In this document: positions 23,682 to 35,196 of the stretch, one piece after another
Numbering within the stretch: the first letter of the stretch is position 1
Layout of the letters: every line of letters starts with the position of its first letter
Assembly: GCA_025330725.1 (NCBI GenBank)
Contig: JAIWND010000014.1
Coordinates: 124,001-188,000, forward strand
DNA: 64,000 nucleotides
Source: Chlamydoabsidia padenii
Lineage: Eukaryota; Mucoromycota; Mucoromycetes; Mucorales; Cunninghamellaceae
Reading direction: 5' to 3'
Made by a program: the position numbers and the translations under genes
Notes under the pieces: model-generated
What the model was told of the DNA's origin: nothing
Database searches by the model: none
Seen by the model: only the letters and a program-made list of their open reading frames with translations

Positions 23682-26600
23682 TCATTGTTCATCCAAATCC
23701 TTTAGTTTTTCTTGTTCGTCCTCACCAAAAGTCCCACCGCTAGCCATTCTATCCGAAGGTGGTGTATGAGGTTGGTCAGCATAATCCTTGATAGTTCGAA
23801 GCATTTCCATAATCTTGGCTTCGTCCCCACTGAATATATCTACCAAATGAATTTTAATCAATCTATACTAGATGTAATATCCCTTCTCCCCCTTTTTTTT
23901 TTTTTTTTTTTTTTTGTAGTTTACCTTTAATAGTATATCGACCGTCGACCACAACACCTTCACGACCCATAAATTTGAATGCCGCCACGATATTATCCAA
24001 CATTTGCATACTTGTCAATGGACCCGATGTTGCAGGTCTTCGTACTTGTTTTCCACTAATCGATTCCAATAGATCTAGTAAGAGTTGCCCTGTTTTTAGT
24101 TCCGTGACATGATTGATTTTGGTTGTATCTTGATAGTGTTGATTCATCCAGTTTACATAGTCCATAGCATCCCATTCGTATGATAAACGTTCATCCTCTT
24201 GATTTTCATCAGTGTGTATAGTTGGTTGTTGTCCAGTATCATTGTTTTCATCGCCGTTTTCGTGGTGATGTTCCTCTACTTCTTCACTTGGTTCATCAAT
24301 GCGGTTGTGTTGCTGTTGACTTGATACATCTGATGTTGATGTAGTAATGTTGCTGTTGTTGTTCAAGGAGACACTCGAATCGAGAAGAAGATCATCATGA
24401 TCAAATTTGTTGTTGGTGTCAGCAATTGTCTGTTGTTGAGAGATTGTGGGTGATTGATGGTGATGTTGATGTGGGTCTATCAAGTCTTCCTCTTCTTCGT
24501 TGTAAAAGATATTGTTGAGAGGAAGATCGTGCTGTAATTGTTGTTGTTGCTGATTATGATGAGATAATCGGTTGTCATTGTTACTTGAGGTATATTCCGA
24601 TTCTTGATGTAAAGCCATGTTTTCAATAAATGATGACGATGACGATGTTGAAGGATATTGTGGGCGTGGTGCAGGTGGTTCCTTGAGTATGATGCCAAAG
24701 TTTTGATTTTGATTGTTGCTGATGCCATTTGGCGAGTAATTATCACGAGTTTCATTCGACATTGAGACACGCATGATGGGCTCTGGTTGATTTGTGTACG
24801 TCAAAGAGAAGGGACGATGGTCGTATATTGACGGTGATATAGGTCTTTCATTGTTATCAGAGTCCCTTTTCAAGATTACAGAGGGAGGCCGAGGTTTCAT
24901 CCGTCTTGCAGCGTCGAGTGATATAGTCGGTATGGTGCTGGAGGACATGACAGGTGCTAGCAATGAGTGAGAAGAAGAAGAAAAAAAGGAGGCCAGGATT
25001 GGTATAATGCATCTTCATTAAGGAGGAAGGGATCATGCTTACCTGCAAAGTCTCGAGTGATTGTCGCTTTAATCAAAGCTTTGATCCACGCCTTCATACT
25101 TGTTTCTGTGTCGGTGTAAAAATAAAAGGTGCGTTCCCGTTCATGTTGAGCCTTGAAGCAGAATTTACCAGCATAGATAGTTTCATCATTCATGATTCGA
25201 TAACCACGAAGATTGATTATCCCTTTCATCCGGATTTCCTAAAGTGAAAGTAGTTAATTCATATGATTCTTTTTTTGATTTGATAGTTCTTATTACCTTT
25301 GGACTTTTGAAGTAAAAGAGATTTGCCCCTTTTAACACAAACCATCGCTTGTTCCATGTTTTGTACTTGTCACCTTGTTTGTGTAACCATCCTTCCATGT
25401 CAGGTAATGTATTGTCTTTGTGACCTAGCCGTTGGGCAATTCCATCCATAGAGGCACGAGAAGCAACAGGAAGAGAATTCTGTGGTTTAGCAGATGATGA
25501 GAACGAGTTACGTCCAAAGTTGTAGCGACTAGTTAAACAAAAGGGGAAGGGTTAGACATCATCAAGTATACATATCAGTCATGAATATCCACTTACGATG
25601 AGTTATCCCCAACCGGAGGAGCATTTGTCGTGTGAGTGCCGATAAAATGCTGGTGTGATAAAGTGGATGAGCGTCCAAGTTGTTGATGATGACTGTCGTA
25701 ATTGTTAGTGGCACGGTGTGATAAAGGTTGGGTTGCACCAGATTGAGTAGTTGCTGTATTATCGTGCACCGAGCGACCGTAATTCATATGATTCTAAAAG
25801 AGGGAATTATCATGCCAAGTTAATATAGCTTGATCAAACTTTTCTTTTTTCTTTATTACCATAAACTTATCATTTCGACGTTGGTATTGTTGTGTTGTAG
25901 ACAATGACCTGTTCAATGGAGTTGTTGATCGAGAAGTTGGAATGCTACCAGTTGGATAAGGTACATTAGTCATCAGAGGTCGTGAGGAGTCCAACGAAAA
26001 CATGCGACGAGGATCTTCTGGTACGATGGGAGAAGTGTTTGGTACTGTTGATGACGATGATGATGATGATATTGGCGCATTTGTTGCTGTTGCTGTCGCT
26101 GTTGTTGTTTGAAAGGCGGTACTATAATGAGATATGAGATCATCATCATCAGAGTATTGTAGGTGGTGAGGTTGTAATGATCTGCTTGATCGAGATAGCA
26201 TGGATCGTCCAGAAGAAGATAGAGGAGAGGTAGAATGATTGCCACTGTTGCTGTCATTATTGTAAAAAGTTGCTGCCTCCTTTCTGGTCCCGTTTTCATC
26301 GGCAAGCACCTTGATAGCATTATAAATCTTGAATCGTTTCCCAAATGTTGTCACGTTTAGTTCCTTGAGTGATTCAACATCCAATTCTAATAGTATATCA
26401 CCAGTGATTTCCTGATCTGTACACAAAAGTCAGTATACATATATATTCAATCCCCTTTTTCCTTTTTTTTTTTTTTTTTTTTTTTTTTACCTTTAAACGT
26501 TGAGGCCATATCGCTAAACCCCATTAATCCTAGCCAGCTGCCAACTTGTTCCGCAGACCAGTCTTCAGGTAGACATGTTTGTAATTCAGGGTTTTGGAGA

Positions 26601-27106
26601 GAAGTTGCGACAGAGTGGTGAACATATTTACTTGATAGTTTCTTTTGATAGGAGGATGCAGGAGCTGTAGTATTGGACGAGCAATTCGAAGAAGACGAAG
26701 AAGTGTTTTTTGGTGGTATTGATAGTTGTTGCATCGATTGGTGAGAAGAGGTGGAGACTGAAGGTGTAGGTAGACCACTTGTATCCTTTGGTAGAGACAT
26801 TTGAGTGACAGCCGTTTCGAGTGAATCGATCTTATCTTCCAAAGTATGCAAAGGGTGGGGTACAGGTGTTGTGTAGTTCATTGGGAATAGACCGATTTCG
26901 CCACGCGCATTACGACCCTATATAAACAAACAAATTAAAAAAAAAAAAGTGGAAACAAAGTATGTAAAACCTACCTGCCACCAGCCGTCTTGATATCCTT
27001 CGTCTTTTTCCAGTACAACAATAGCTTCACCGATCCTAAAGGATATTTCGTCTTCGTTTTCTGCGGCAAAGTTGTGAGTGCCGATCACAGTTTCTAGTCC
27101 AGCCAT
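23682..27106 (-). CDS. BOI-like polarity scaffold: SH3, SAM, PH and CH domains
   Basis: About eight minus-strand exons give roughly 980 residues. Order: N-terminal SH3 (THNFAAENEDEISFRIGE, then GWWQGRNARGEIGLFPMNY); Ser/Thr linker; SAM domain (CLPEDWSAEQVGSWLGLMGF and ITGDILLELDVESLKELNV); long Ser/Asn linker; PH domain (MEGWLHKQGDKYKTWNKRWF through MKAWIKALIKAT); Gln/Asn/His linker; and a C-terminal calponin-homology-like domain (DYVNWMNQHYQDTTKI, LKTGQLLLDLLESISG, IVAAFKFMGREGV, KDIFSGDEAKIMEMLRTI). SH3-SAM-PH is the plan of yeast Boi1/Boi2, which link Cdc42/Bem1 polarity to exocytosis. The CH-like end suggests actin contact. The short terminal exon (23848-23682) completes the CH domain. 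Confidence 0.9.
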
Positions 27107-27793
27107 CAGTAAAGCACATAAATATGAAAAAATAAAAAAGGAAAGGAAGAAAAAGAGAAACCGACCCAGATGAAAAAAAGAGGCGACTTTTGAAACTGCA
27201 GGTCGGGGATTAAAACGGGTCGTTGGGATTCGCCGGCCGACCCCGTTTTTTTCATTTATTCCCATCTTCCTCACTAGCTTTATTGGGTTTTGCTCATCTT
27301 TCTTGATGTCAAACACTTCAACCTCAACACAGGCAAGTGAATAAAAAAAGAGTTTTAAAAGGGAAACCCTGGAAAGTTGTGATTAACCACTCTTTTCTTT
27401 TATTATATATTCTAGTCAACAACAAAAGACGGACCTCCTCCTTGTCAACAGTTCGGTAATATTTAAATAAACAAAGCACGCAAATACACCCTGACACTTG
27501 TTTACTATTTGGAATAATAGCGTGTGCCATTCAAGACTGTCTGCAACGAAATGACTATCAAGAAGTAAAATGCCAAAAGTCCATGAAGGCTTTGAAGGAC
27601 TGCTGTAACGATTTGCTCGAAAAAGGTGGCTCTAGCACTTGTTGTCCTCGAAAAAAACAAGCCTAGTTTACTTGTTGGGTAGTGGGGGGATGATGACTCG
27701 GGGTGATGGGGGTTGTTGGCACAATATGGTTTAAAATAAAATCCAAGCAGGCTGGGCTTGAATTCCCACACTTTTAATAATAATAAACCTTTG

Positions 27794-27828
<35 letters not shown>

Positions 27829-27870
27829 TTTAAATCTTTTGTCTTCTCTTTACTACTTCCCCAATTGCCA
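27107..27870. other. Divergent promoter region, BOI-like gene and F-box gene
   Basis: No gene seen. Near the BOI side is a GTCGGGGATTAAAAC box (about 27203), related to the recurrent motif. Near the F-box side is GGGCTTGAATTCCC (about 27753) and a CT-repeat leader (27798-27830). Confidence 0.5.
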
Positions 27871-29486
27871 ATGATACCTTTAATTCCAGCAGAACTTCTT
27901 TTAACTATACTTGTTTATTGTGACGGTCAAACTATAGCTGCCTGCCAACAAGTATGTCGACAATGGCACCAGCTTATTGATCGTTATGATGCCTTGGTTT
28001 GGTCACCTTGCTGTAAACGAGACTTTCAAAAAGGCATCCGGCGTCGTTTTTGGTCTCTGGACTTTCCTAATCCACAACGGGTCAACACTGCCATGCTGTC
28101 TTCTTCCTCTTGGTCTGGTATGAAACATTCTCCTACTCTTTGGAAATCATTGTATAGGTTTACGAAATGTTGGTCACTGGGTCTTTGTACTGCCACTTTC
28201 TTGACTGATACTAGCCTACACCTTGAACAAAAACAACAGCGATTACCGTGCGTAGTGGTAGGAACTACTCAAGAACATCATTATTTTACAACATTCTCTG
28301 TTACTCGATCAGGTCATGTCGTTCGATCAAATCCAATGTATAAAGGTGATATACACGGTCAACAAGCAATGGCGGTCCATACAGATGTTGGTTATCATGA
28401 TGATCCTTGTGCTTCCTTTTTTTATCTTGAAGATACTGATCTTCATGGGATTGTCTGTCATTATTCGGATCCTACTTCTCATTGGATTGTTACTGGTGGC
28501 CTGGATGGTACAGTATCTCTTTGGAATGAATCTCAGCGCTGTATTACAAGGACTTGGAAAGGCCATCGAGGTCGTGTATTATGTGTCAGTATGAATGACA
28601 AAGGTAAAATAGCAAATATAAAAACAAGCAAACAATAGACTAACATGGTTTCTTTATAGTTGTCATCAGTGGTGGATCGGATAGTATGATTCGTGTATGG
28701 GATTTGGACGGTGCGGAACAACGAGGATCGATTGATATTTCATCTTATCTATCTAACCAACACGACTGGTTACAAGGTGTTGGTGAAATCGCAGTGAATG
28801 GACATTTGGTTGTATGTGCTCCAGATGCTATTGGTCCTGTCCTTATCTTCTCCTTATTGACTGGCTCCTTGGTATACGAATTGCAAACGCAACCTCATAC
28901 TACGGCTTTCACCCGGTTGTGTTTAACTCCTTTTTACTTGTTGACCAGAGGTGAAATCAACAGCTACAATCAAGATCGAGTACCTCTATATCCACCATCA
29001 ACCACAAATAACACGCGTATTTTATCAACATCATCCATCTCACCAGGCATGGCATCTGACCCTTTAACTAACATCTTGGCGAACAAAGGAACGACCCATA
29101 CAGATGAACCAATGCCAGCAGCACCTCCACCTTCATTGGCATTAACACCTTATCAAATATCTCAATATTATGCCAACCAAGCAACAGCGACAACAATAAA
29201 AAGATCATGTATAGATGTATGGGACTTGCAGACTGGGAAACTTGTGTATCGACTCGTCCCACCACTTCCTTCCACTACAACAGCATCCATCACTGATATA
29301 AGGATTAGTCCTAATACAGCACATGTGTTTGCGTGCGTCGAAATTAGGGAATCCGGCTCAAGAACCAATTACTTGTGTTGCTGGGATTTCTCAAATAATC
29401 AAATGCCTCTACCTTCTGTCAAGGTCATTCCACCAATCTCTCCTTGGCCATCCTCCTTTGGTAATGCTTGGGCATGTTTTTACTAG
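27871..29486 (+). CDS. F-box/WD40 protein
   Basis: Two exons joined at about 28601-28660 (phase 1) give about 517 residues. The F-box lies at residues 2-45: PLIPAELLLTILVYCDGQTI, then ACQQVCRQWHQLIDR and ALVW. A Trp-rich segment (LWKSLYRFTKCWSLG) follows, then WD40-type repeats with clear WD endings: SHWIVTGGLDGTVSLWNESQ, VISGGSDSMIRVWDLDG and CIDVWDLQTGKLVYRL. It should act as a substrate adaptor of an SCF ubiquitin ligase; the substrate cannot be inferred. It is distinct from the MET30-like gene: it lacks the CKCGWGL segment, and its propeller is interrupted by a Thr/Ser/Pro insert. The start was set at the first ATG, followed by the F-box at once. Confidence 0.87.
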
Positions 29487-30154
29487 TATAGTGATATTTA
29501 CTTATTATAGCATTTGTTGTTATCAACTTTACTTGTGATCTTTGATCTGATTATCATCCTTTACTTGGCTACTTTTTTTTTTTAAAAAAAATGAAATATA
29601 ATAAAGTTTTATACCCTCTTTTATCTTCTGAAAATGATAAACTCAATTTAATATCATACACAAATTAATACAACAACACTTTATCATCACTTACAGATCT
29701 ACCACATTCAGTAAAGACGATCCCACAATCATGGTGTATTATGTATCGGCTAACTTTGGCTTATTAGCCGTCTCTTTTTTTTTTTTTTTTTTTGGATGGA
29801 CGTGGTGAATTCGTAACATCACGAAGAATGAGATCATGTCATGTATTCTTGATATCACAGTTGATGTAATCTTAACAAGCTCTGGTGTAGATGCATGAAT
29901 GCAATCGGCGTTTAAAATTGTATTTCGAATTGCGATCTTTTTTCAATTACACAGATTTCCTATCCCTATACACCTTCAACAAACCATCACACCCAATCAC
30001 TACATAACAAGTAGATAAGACCAAAATTATAAAAATAAAAAATTGAGGACGTGTCAAAGCAATGCAGCGCTTCAAGATATTATTCTAGTTGTTATAAAAA
30101 ACATAAAACAGTAATCTATAGTAAAAAGTGTGTATACTAGTTGATCTATTCTAA
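29487..30154. other. Convergent 3' region
   Basis: 3' flanks of the F-box gene and the P450 gene. Contains T11A8 (29573-29591) and a T tract (29777-29794). No gene seen. Confidence 0.55.
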
Positions 30155-32122
30155 TTAACGACGACGAGCAATGACATTGAATTTGTTGTTAGCCACGGTT
30201 AAAGTAACAAAATGACGGACTTCCTTGGCTTGTTCCATTTCTTCAGGGATCGGAGTGAGATCAAAGCGTTTGATCAGAGTGGCCAAGACCAGACGCATTT
30301 CCATAATGGCAAAGTTCTTTCCCACACAGTTTCGACTACCCATGCTAAAAGGATAAAAGGCATCCATATCAGGTTTGACACTACTTTCAGCCAACCATCG
30401 TTCAGGTTCAAAGGAGCGAGCATTGGGCCAGTATTTTTCGTTGAGATGGGCATGATAAATGTTGGAGATGATGGAGGTACCCTTGGGCACAAACAGTTTT
30501 CCACCCAGTGTCAGATTCTTGTCAGCAACTCGTTCAATACCCCCGGCAGCCACAGCATTTAGTCGCAAAGTTTCGTTGATTACTGCATTCAGATATGGTA
30601 AAGCCTTGAGTTGGTCGTGGTCAAAGATTTGTCGGTCATTGGGGAATGATACTGCATCCACTTCGTCTCGTAGTTCTTTCATAGCTTGAGGATGACGAAG
30701 GAGTTCAATGATAGCAAAACCCATGGTGTTGGATGTTGTTTCGGAGCCTATTGTAGATGGTCAAAATGGTTAATATCGTTTTGCCCACAATTCCTAGTCA
30801 TCATCATCATCTCTGACTTACCCGCAATAAGGAAAAGAATGGTTTCTGTAATGACGGCCATGTCTGACAATCGATCGGCGGGGTCATTAGATGTTTTAGT
30901 GTCAATGAGGATTTGGAGAATATCATTACGGCGTTCACCAGACTTGATACGACTATCGATTGTCTTTGTCATAAACTATAGGAAGGACAGAAGAATAATG
31001 AGTATGTTTATATTTGTATCGTTTCATTTCTTTTTCTTACGTCTAAAATAACAGGATTAGACTTGACACCTCGGCCCAAGGTAAGAATCTTGGTGAGATA
31101 AGGATGAGAAACAACCTACGTTAGACAGAAGAAGAAGAAAAAAGATCAAGTAATTGTATATATTAAATCAGTCTTTTTTGTTATTACGGTGTACTTACCC
31201 AGCTTGACCAGCGCATTTCCTCGGCAATACTATCAGGCACAGGATGAGATTCCTTGTTGATCATATCAAAAGATTGTCCAAAGGCAGTTGTTCCAATAAT
31301 GTCCAGAGCGGTATGTTGGAACAGTTTCCATAAATTCACTACACCCGCACCATCTTTTCCATTAGTCACGGCTCCATCGATCTTGTTCATCAAAGTTTCC
31401 AAAACGTCGTGCATGTGTTCTTCCAGAGAGTTGAGATACTTGATAGAGAAGGCAGGTGAGATCAACCGCCGGAGATGTTTGTGTAACCCTTTATCTCTTG
31501 TGCTAAACAAAGTATCTACTCCGTTCTCTGCAAATTCCCGTTGTATGAATTGTTAGTGTTACCATTATAATTCATGGAAATTAAATATGTCACTTACTTT
31601 GGAATAAGTCGTAAATGTCACCTTTTTGCAGATCGTCTTGTTGTAATACTTGTTTGATCATAACTTTATCAGAGATCAGTAAAAGTGAGGGGCCCAATCT
31701 CATCACATCACCATAGTTATCGCTAAAGGCCAAGTATTTGGTGTATCTAAAGAAGAAAAAATTAGTATATAGTAATCAGCAGGGGGTGGTTATGTTGAAA
31801 CAGAGCGTTTACTTACACAGTTCCAGCCGGTTTGTTTAAAGATCCTTTTGTAATGGTGAAGAACTTGGCATAGAAGGGAGAGGGCACATGGCTTAAAGGT
31901 CCAACATAGGCATCATATAGTTTCTATTGTGTCCCAATTACAAACAGTTAACACGGCATGCAAGTAATGTTGAAGATTGTTCTCTTTTTTTTTGAGCGTG
32001 AGACTTACCTTCGTCACCACATAAGTAGCCACACCGATCGCCGCCAATTTTCCAACCGTTTCAAGTTCACCACGGTCAGGAAGAGAGAGAGAGATTTTTT
32101 CGAGTGTCTTTTGGTAATCCAT
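30155..32122 (-). CDS. Cytochrome P450 monooxygenase
   Basis: Six or more minus-strand exons encode a microsomal P450. Visible: an N-terminal hydrophobic anchor (LAAIGVATYVVTK); a C-helix region WKLFQHTALDIIGTTAFGQ; an I-helix segment LFLIAGSETTSNTMGFAI with the AGSETT oxygen-activation motif; ETLR of the K helix; a PERW meander; and the haem loop FSMGSRNCVGKNFA, whose Cys ligates the iron. Length, about 510 residues, is usual. The sequence resembles fungal CYP5xx families common in Mucoromycota, but no family number can be assigned by eye. A reductase must supply electrons. Substrate is unknown; the flanking genes do not form a biosynthetic cluster. A motif copy lies 77 bases upstream. Confidence 0.93.
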
Positions 32123-32198
32123 TTCGTTTGATAATAGTAGAATGAGAGAGAAAAAGAAAGTGAATGGGAAAAAAAAAATGTCAAACTTATAGAATACT

Positions 32199-32210
32199 GC
32201 GGGATTTGAA
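32199..32210 (+). promoter_or_regulatory. Recurrent GCGGGATTTGAA motif before P450
   Basis: Exact copy 77 bases upstream of the P450 start, in antisense orientation to the gene. Confidence 0.6.
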
Positions 32211-32411
32211 ATAATGGGAATATATTGGTTGATTCGGAAAGCTCGTTTAACCGGGTGTTCATACTTTCATGAGGTTTGTCCAAATAAGGGTCAAATTCAA
32301 TTACATTCATTTCGCGATAACCATTTCCCGGTACTTATAAAGAAACAATAAGCAATAATGCTACATAACATGATGTAAATCTGTTTTATTAAAGAGATGT
32401 ATGGATTGTTA

Positions 32412-32425
32412 GGCGGGATTCGAAA
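32412..32425 (+). promoter_or_regulatory. Recurrent motif variant GGCGGGATTCGAAA
   Basis: Copy with TTCGAA in place of TTTGAA, 290 bases before the P450 start. The TTYGAA degeneracy is the same as that of animal CHR elements. Confidence 0.5.
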
Positions 32426-32941
32426 TTCATGCATACTTTGATGTTAACTTTTCTCTTTGATGAAACCAAAAATGTTGCCAAGTGTTCAATTGAAATGTCA
32501 CCAAACTTAAATCTTCCGTTGGTACTACGTATGAGAATAACAATGGGTTTAGGTGCAATTGATGATAATACATGATTAAATAGTATTGTGTTAAAGATTC
32601 TGTCCAAAGACCTAATGATAGAACATATACATCAAGCAGTTCGTCATTTCAGAATTGAAAGATAAAGGGTATCGGAGATACACATCTTTTCTGGATCGAA
32701 AACGAAATAGTCTGGAAATATCGGAGTTTTGTGATACCAAAACGGTAGGCGGGAAATGAACATTGAAGTAGCGCCGCTTTTTTTTTCTCTTTTCAAAGGA
32801 CTTGCTTTCCTGTTTTCTTTTGTCTTTCTTTTGTTTTTAAACAATCTTGCTTGCTCTTCTTATCATCATTCCTTTCGTATATATAGAGGCTTTGTCCGTT
32901 TAAAAACAAAGGACATCTTCTCCATCATCATCATTATACTA

Positions 32942-32995
32942 TAGTCGTGCTACCAAGGTATTTGACGCTTTGACCACTCGGCCTATGACTATCGG
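32942..32995 (-). other. tRNA-like fragment (A-box, no T arm)
   Basis: The minus strand reads GGCCGAGTGGTCAAAGCGTC, which matches the D arm/A-box of Ser or Leu tRNAs. It is flanked by complementary ends (GATAGTC and GACTAT). There is no anticodon arm of normal size and no B-box, so it is at most a deleted tRNA remnant. Confidence 0.3.
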
Positions 32996-33064
32996 ATGCC
33001 TAACTTTTTAACTCTTTCATAGTTTGTTACCGCCGAAAATCAAGCAATCCTAATTGATTCTTCT

Positions 33065-34852
33065 ATGGATAGATCATCGTCAGATTTGTAAGTATTGTCA
33101 TTTACAAAGCTGGTCTCCTTTAAGGGGGAAGGGAGAGGATTAATTTGTTAATGACTTTCCATATTAGCTCATCCGATCAGTCGCGTACCAATTCAAAAAC
33201 AGCAAAGCCAACTAAACCCACCATCGATCGAACAACTGAAACTTTGGATTTACCCAGTACCAGCAAATATCAGGCAACTTCAACCCGAGATCCAATAAAT
33301 TCAGGTACAGATTCTTCCCCGACCATAACTTCATCTCCGACAGCTACCAGCAAAATGGCTGATCAAGATTCTACTACTTCTTCCTCTTCAATTGATCACA
33401 CGACGAACGTGTCCGATGAATCTTCGTCTTCTTCTAGAGAAACTACTTCCTCGTCTCGAGAACCAACGTCCTCTTTGGAACAATCATCTTCTTCTTCCCG
33501 AGAAACATCGTCTTCTTCACTTGAAGAAACATCAACATCTCCTACACAAGAACCATCAACATCATCCCGAGAAACGTCTTCTTCACTTGAAGAATCAACA
33601 ACATCTCCTACACAAGAACCATCAACATCATCCCGAGAAACGTCTTCTTCTCTTGAAGAACCATCAACATCTCCTACACAAGAACCATCAACATCTCCTA
33701 CACAAGAACCATCAACATCTCCTACAAAAGAATCATCATCTTCTCCTACACAAGAATCATCATCTTCTCCTACACAAGAATCATCATCATCTCCTACACA
33801 AGAATCATTATCATCTCCTACACAAGAATCATCGTCATCTCCTACACAAGAATCTTCTTCTTTTCAAGAATCATCAACGCATGAATCATCAACAGCTCCT
33901 CCACAAGAATCATCAACATCCATTCCCATTAAAAACTCATCATCTGATTTCCAACCAACATCGACATCTCAGGTATCAGCAGCTACCAGAACTACTCAAA
34001 CATCTCAAGAACCATCTACCATTTCCTCTACCCAATCAACATCACTATCTTCCACTCTAGACTTAACGTCATCATCATCATCATCATCAATGCATAAAAC
34101 ACCAACGTCTTTACCGCCAAGCATTTCTGATACGAACAACTCTGCATTCTTACCAGCGACGTCTACTGCTGTAGAGAATTTGGCAACCAGCTCACCCGCC
34201 TCAGGTAAGTTTGTCTTCTTTTTTTTTTACTTACTAATGCAGAACGTACTTTATACAGGACCCAACCAAGTGAACAAAGGTGCCATTGCTGGAGGTGTGG
34301 TAGGGGGTGTTGCTGGCATCGCCCTGATCGGTAAGCAAAAAAAAAAATGTGGATTCATGCAGCGGGAACTGAATTGTTTTTTAAGGGGCGCTTCTTTTTT
34401 TCTTTTTCCGTCGTAAACGCATGGCCAAGAACAACCAAAAACACCAACAAGCTGCCTTTGAAGATACAATGGCTAATAATACAATGACCTCTCCCAATCC
34501 AGCTGCCTCACCTTATCAATATGAAGCAGATGGGTGGACAAACATGCATGACCCCTCAACGACCTTTCAACACCAACGTACAGGGCCCATATCCTCTCCA
34601 CCCCAAGTATGGGCTACACCACCTGGAATGGTCGATCATCCTTATTACTTCGATGATGGTACAACCATGACAAATGACACTGCACCAAGATCACAAAGAT
34701 ACAGTTCAGGTCGCTATGAATATCATCATGATCAAGATACCGACAGTTACCTTGATCCGTACAACAATACTGATCCTTATTACTCACAAAAGCCCGATGA
34801 GGTGGGACAAATGGAACAAAACATCGAACATCCAACATCTCATTCTCCTTGA
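33065..34852 (+). CDS. Ser/Thr-rich mucin-like single-span membrane protein
   Basis: Four exons (first one 33065-33087, second from 33168) give a protein of about 500 residues. Two thirds is Ser/Thr/Pro/Glu/Gln, with repeated EPSTSPTQ and ESSSSPTQ octads, suitable for O-mannosylation. A Gly-rich membrane span follows (GAIAGGVVGGVAGIALIG joined to ALLFFFF) and a basic stop RRKR. The cytosolic tail is of medium size, with Tyr/Pro/Asp-rich sequence. The layout resembles Mid2/Wtl1-type wall stress sensors or other mucin-like sensors. Odd: the start MDRSSSDF gives no signal peptide, and no upstream exon that would supply one could be joined in frame. It may be a signal-less type III protein, or a first exon is missed. 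Confidence 0.68.
33652..33861 (+). repeat. 24-base tandem repeat coding octapeptide (P/S)SPTQE
   Basis: Eight or more near-identical 24-base units with the core CTCCTACACAAGAA, in frame, each coding an octad such as ESSSSPTQ. Longer related blocks (SSRETSSSLEE) repeat upstream from about 33420. Confidence 0.85.
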
Positions 34853-35196
34853 AAGGCTCATACAGTAACTACTTAGAATGGTAACACTTGACGTGTAAAT
34901 TCCAACTTTAATAAATGGATGGTGTATTTAAACATTTTTGAACCGTAGTGGATTTTTTTTTTGGGTTCCCTTTTTGGGCGATCTGAAAAGCGGGGCTGAG
35001 TCGACCAAATAAAAGTTGTAGTGGCAATTTTTATTCTTCTCTCTTTCCTTTACATTCTTTTTTCTCTTTGAAAGGAATCCACCCCTCCCCACTCTCTTTC
35101 TTCCCCTTCTTACATTACTTTTTATTCTTCTTCTTACATTATATATATACAAACACTTCCTCTCCTCCTCTTTGCTTTCATACTTATTTATACCTT
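34853..35196. other. Intergenic region
   Basis: 3' flank of the mucin-like gene (AATAAA near 34908) and promoter of the UPF0658 gene, with pyrimidine-rich leader. An AAGCGGGGCTGAGTCGACC segment lies at about 34987. No gene seen. Confidence 0.5.

Larger units (their letters stand above)
32123..33064. other. Divergent region between the P450 and mucin-like genes
   Basis: Contains motif copies at 32199 and 32412, a GGCGGGAAATGAA variant at about 32748, a T-rich stretch, a possible 5' leader intron (about 32959-33023, GTATTT to TCATAG) and a tRNA-like fragment. No complete gene seen. Confidence 0.5.

Noticed and set aside
32756..32944. Hydrophobic frame that might supply a signal peptide for the mucin-like protein
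   Set aside because: No canonical donor/acceptor pair joins it in frame with MDRSSSDF; kept only as an open question.
33392..34060. His/Leu/Gln-rich plus-strand frame in the mucin-like gene
   Set aside because: Shadow of the repeated Ser/Thr-rich frame; the other frame continues into a membrane span and tail.
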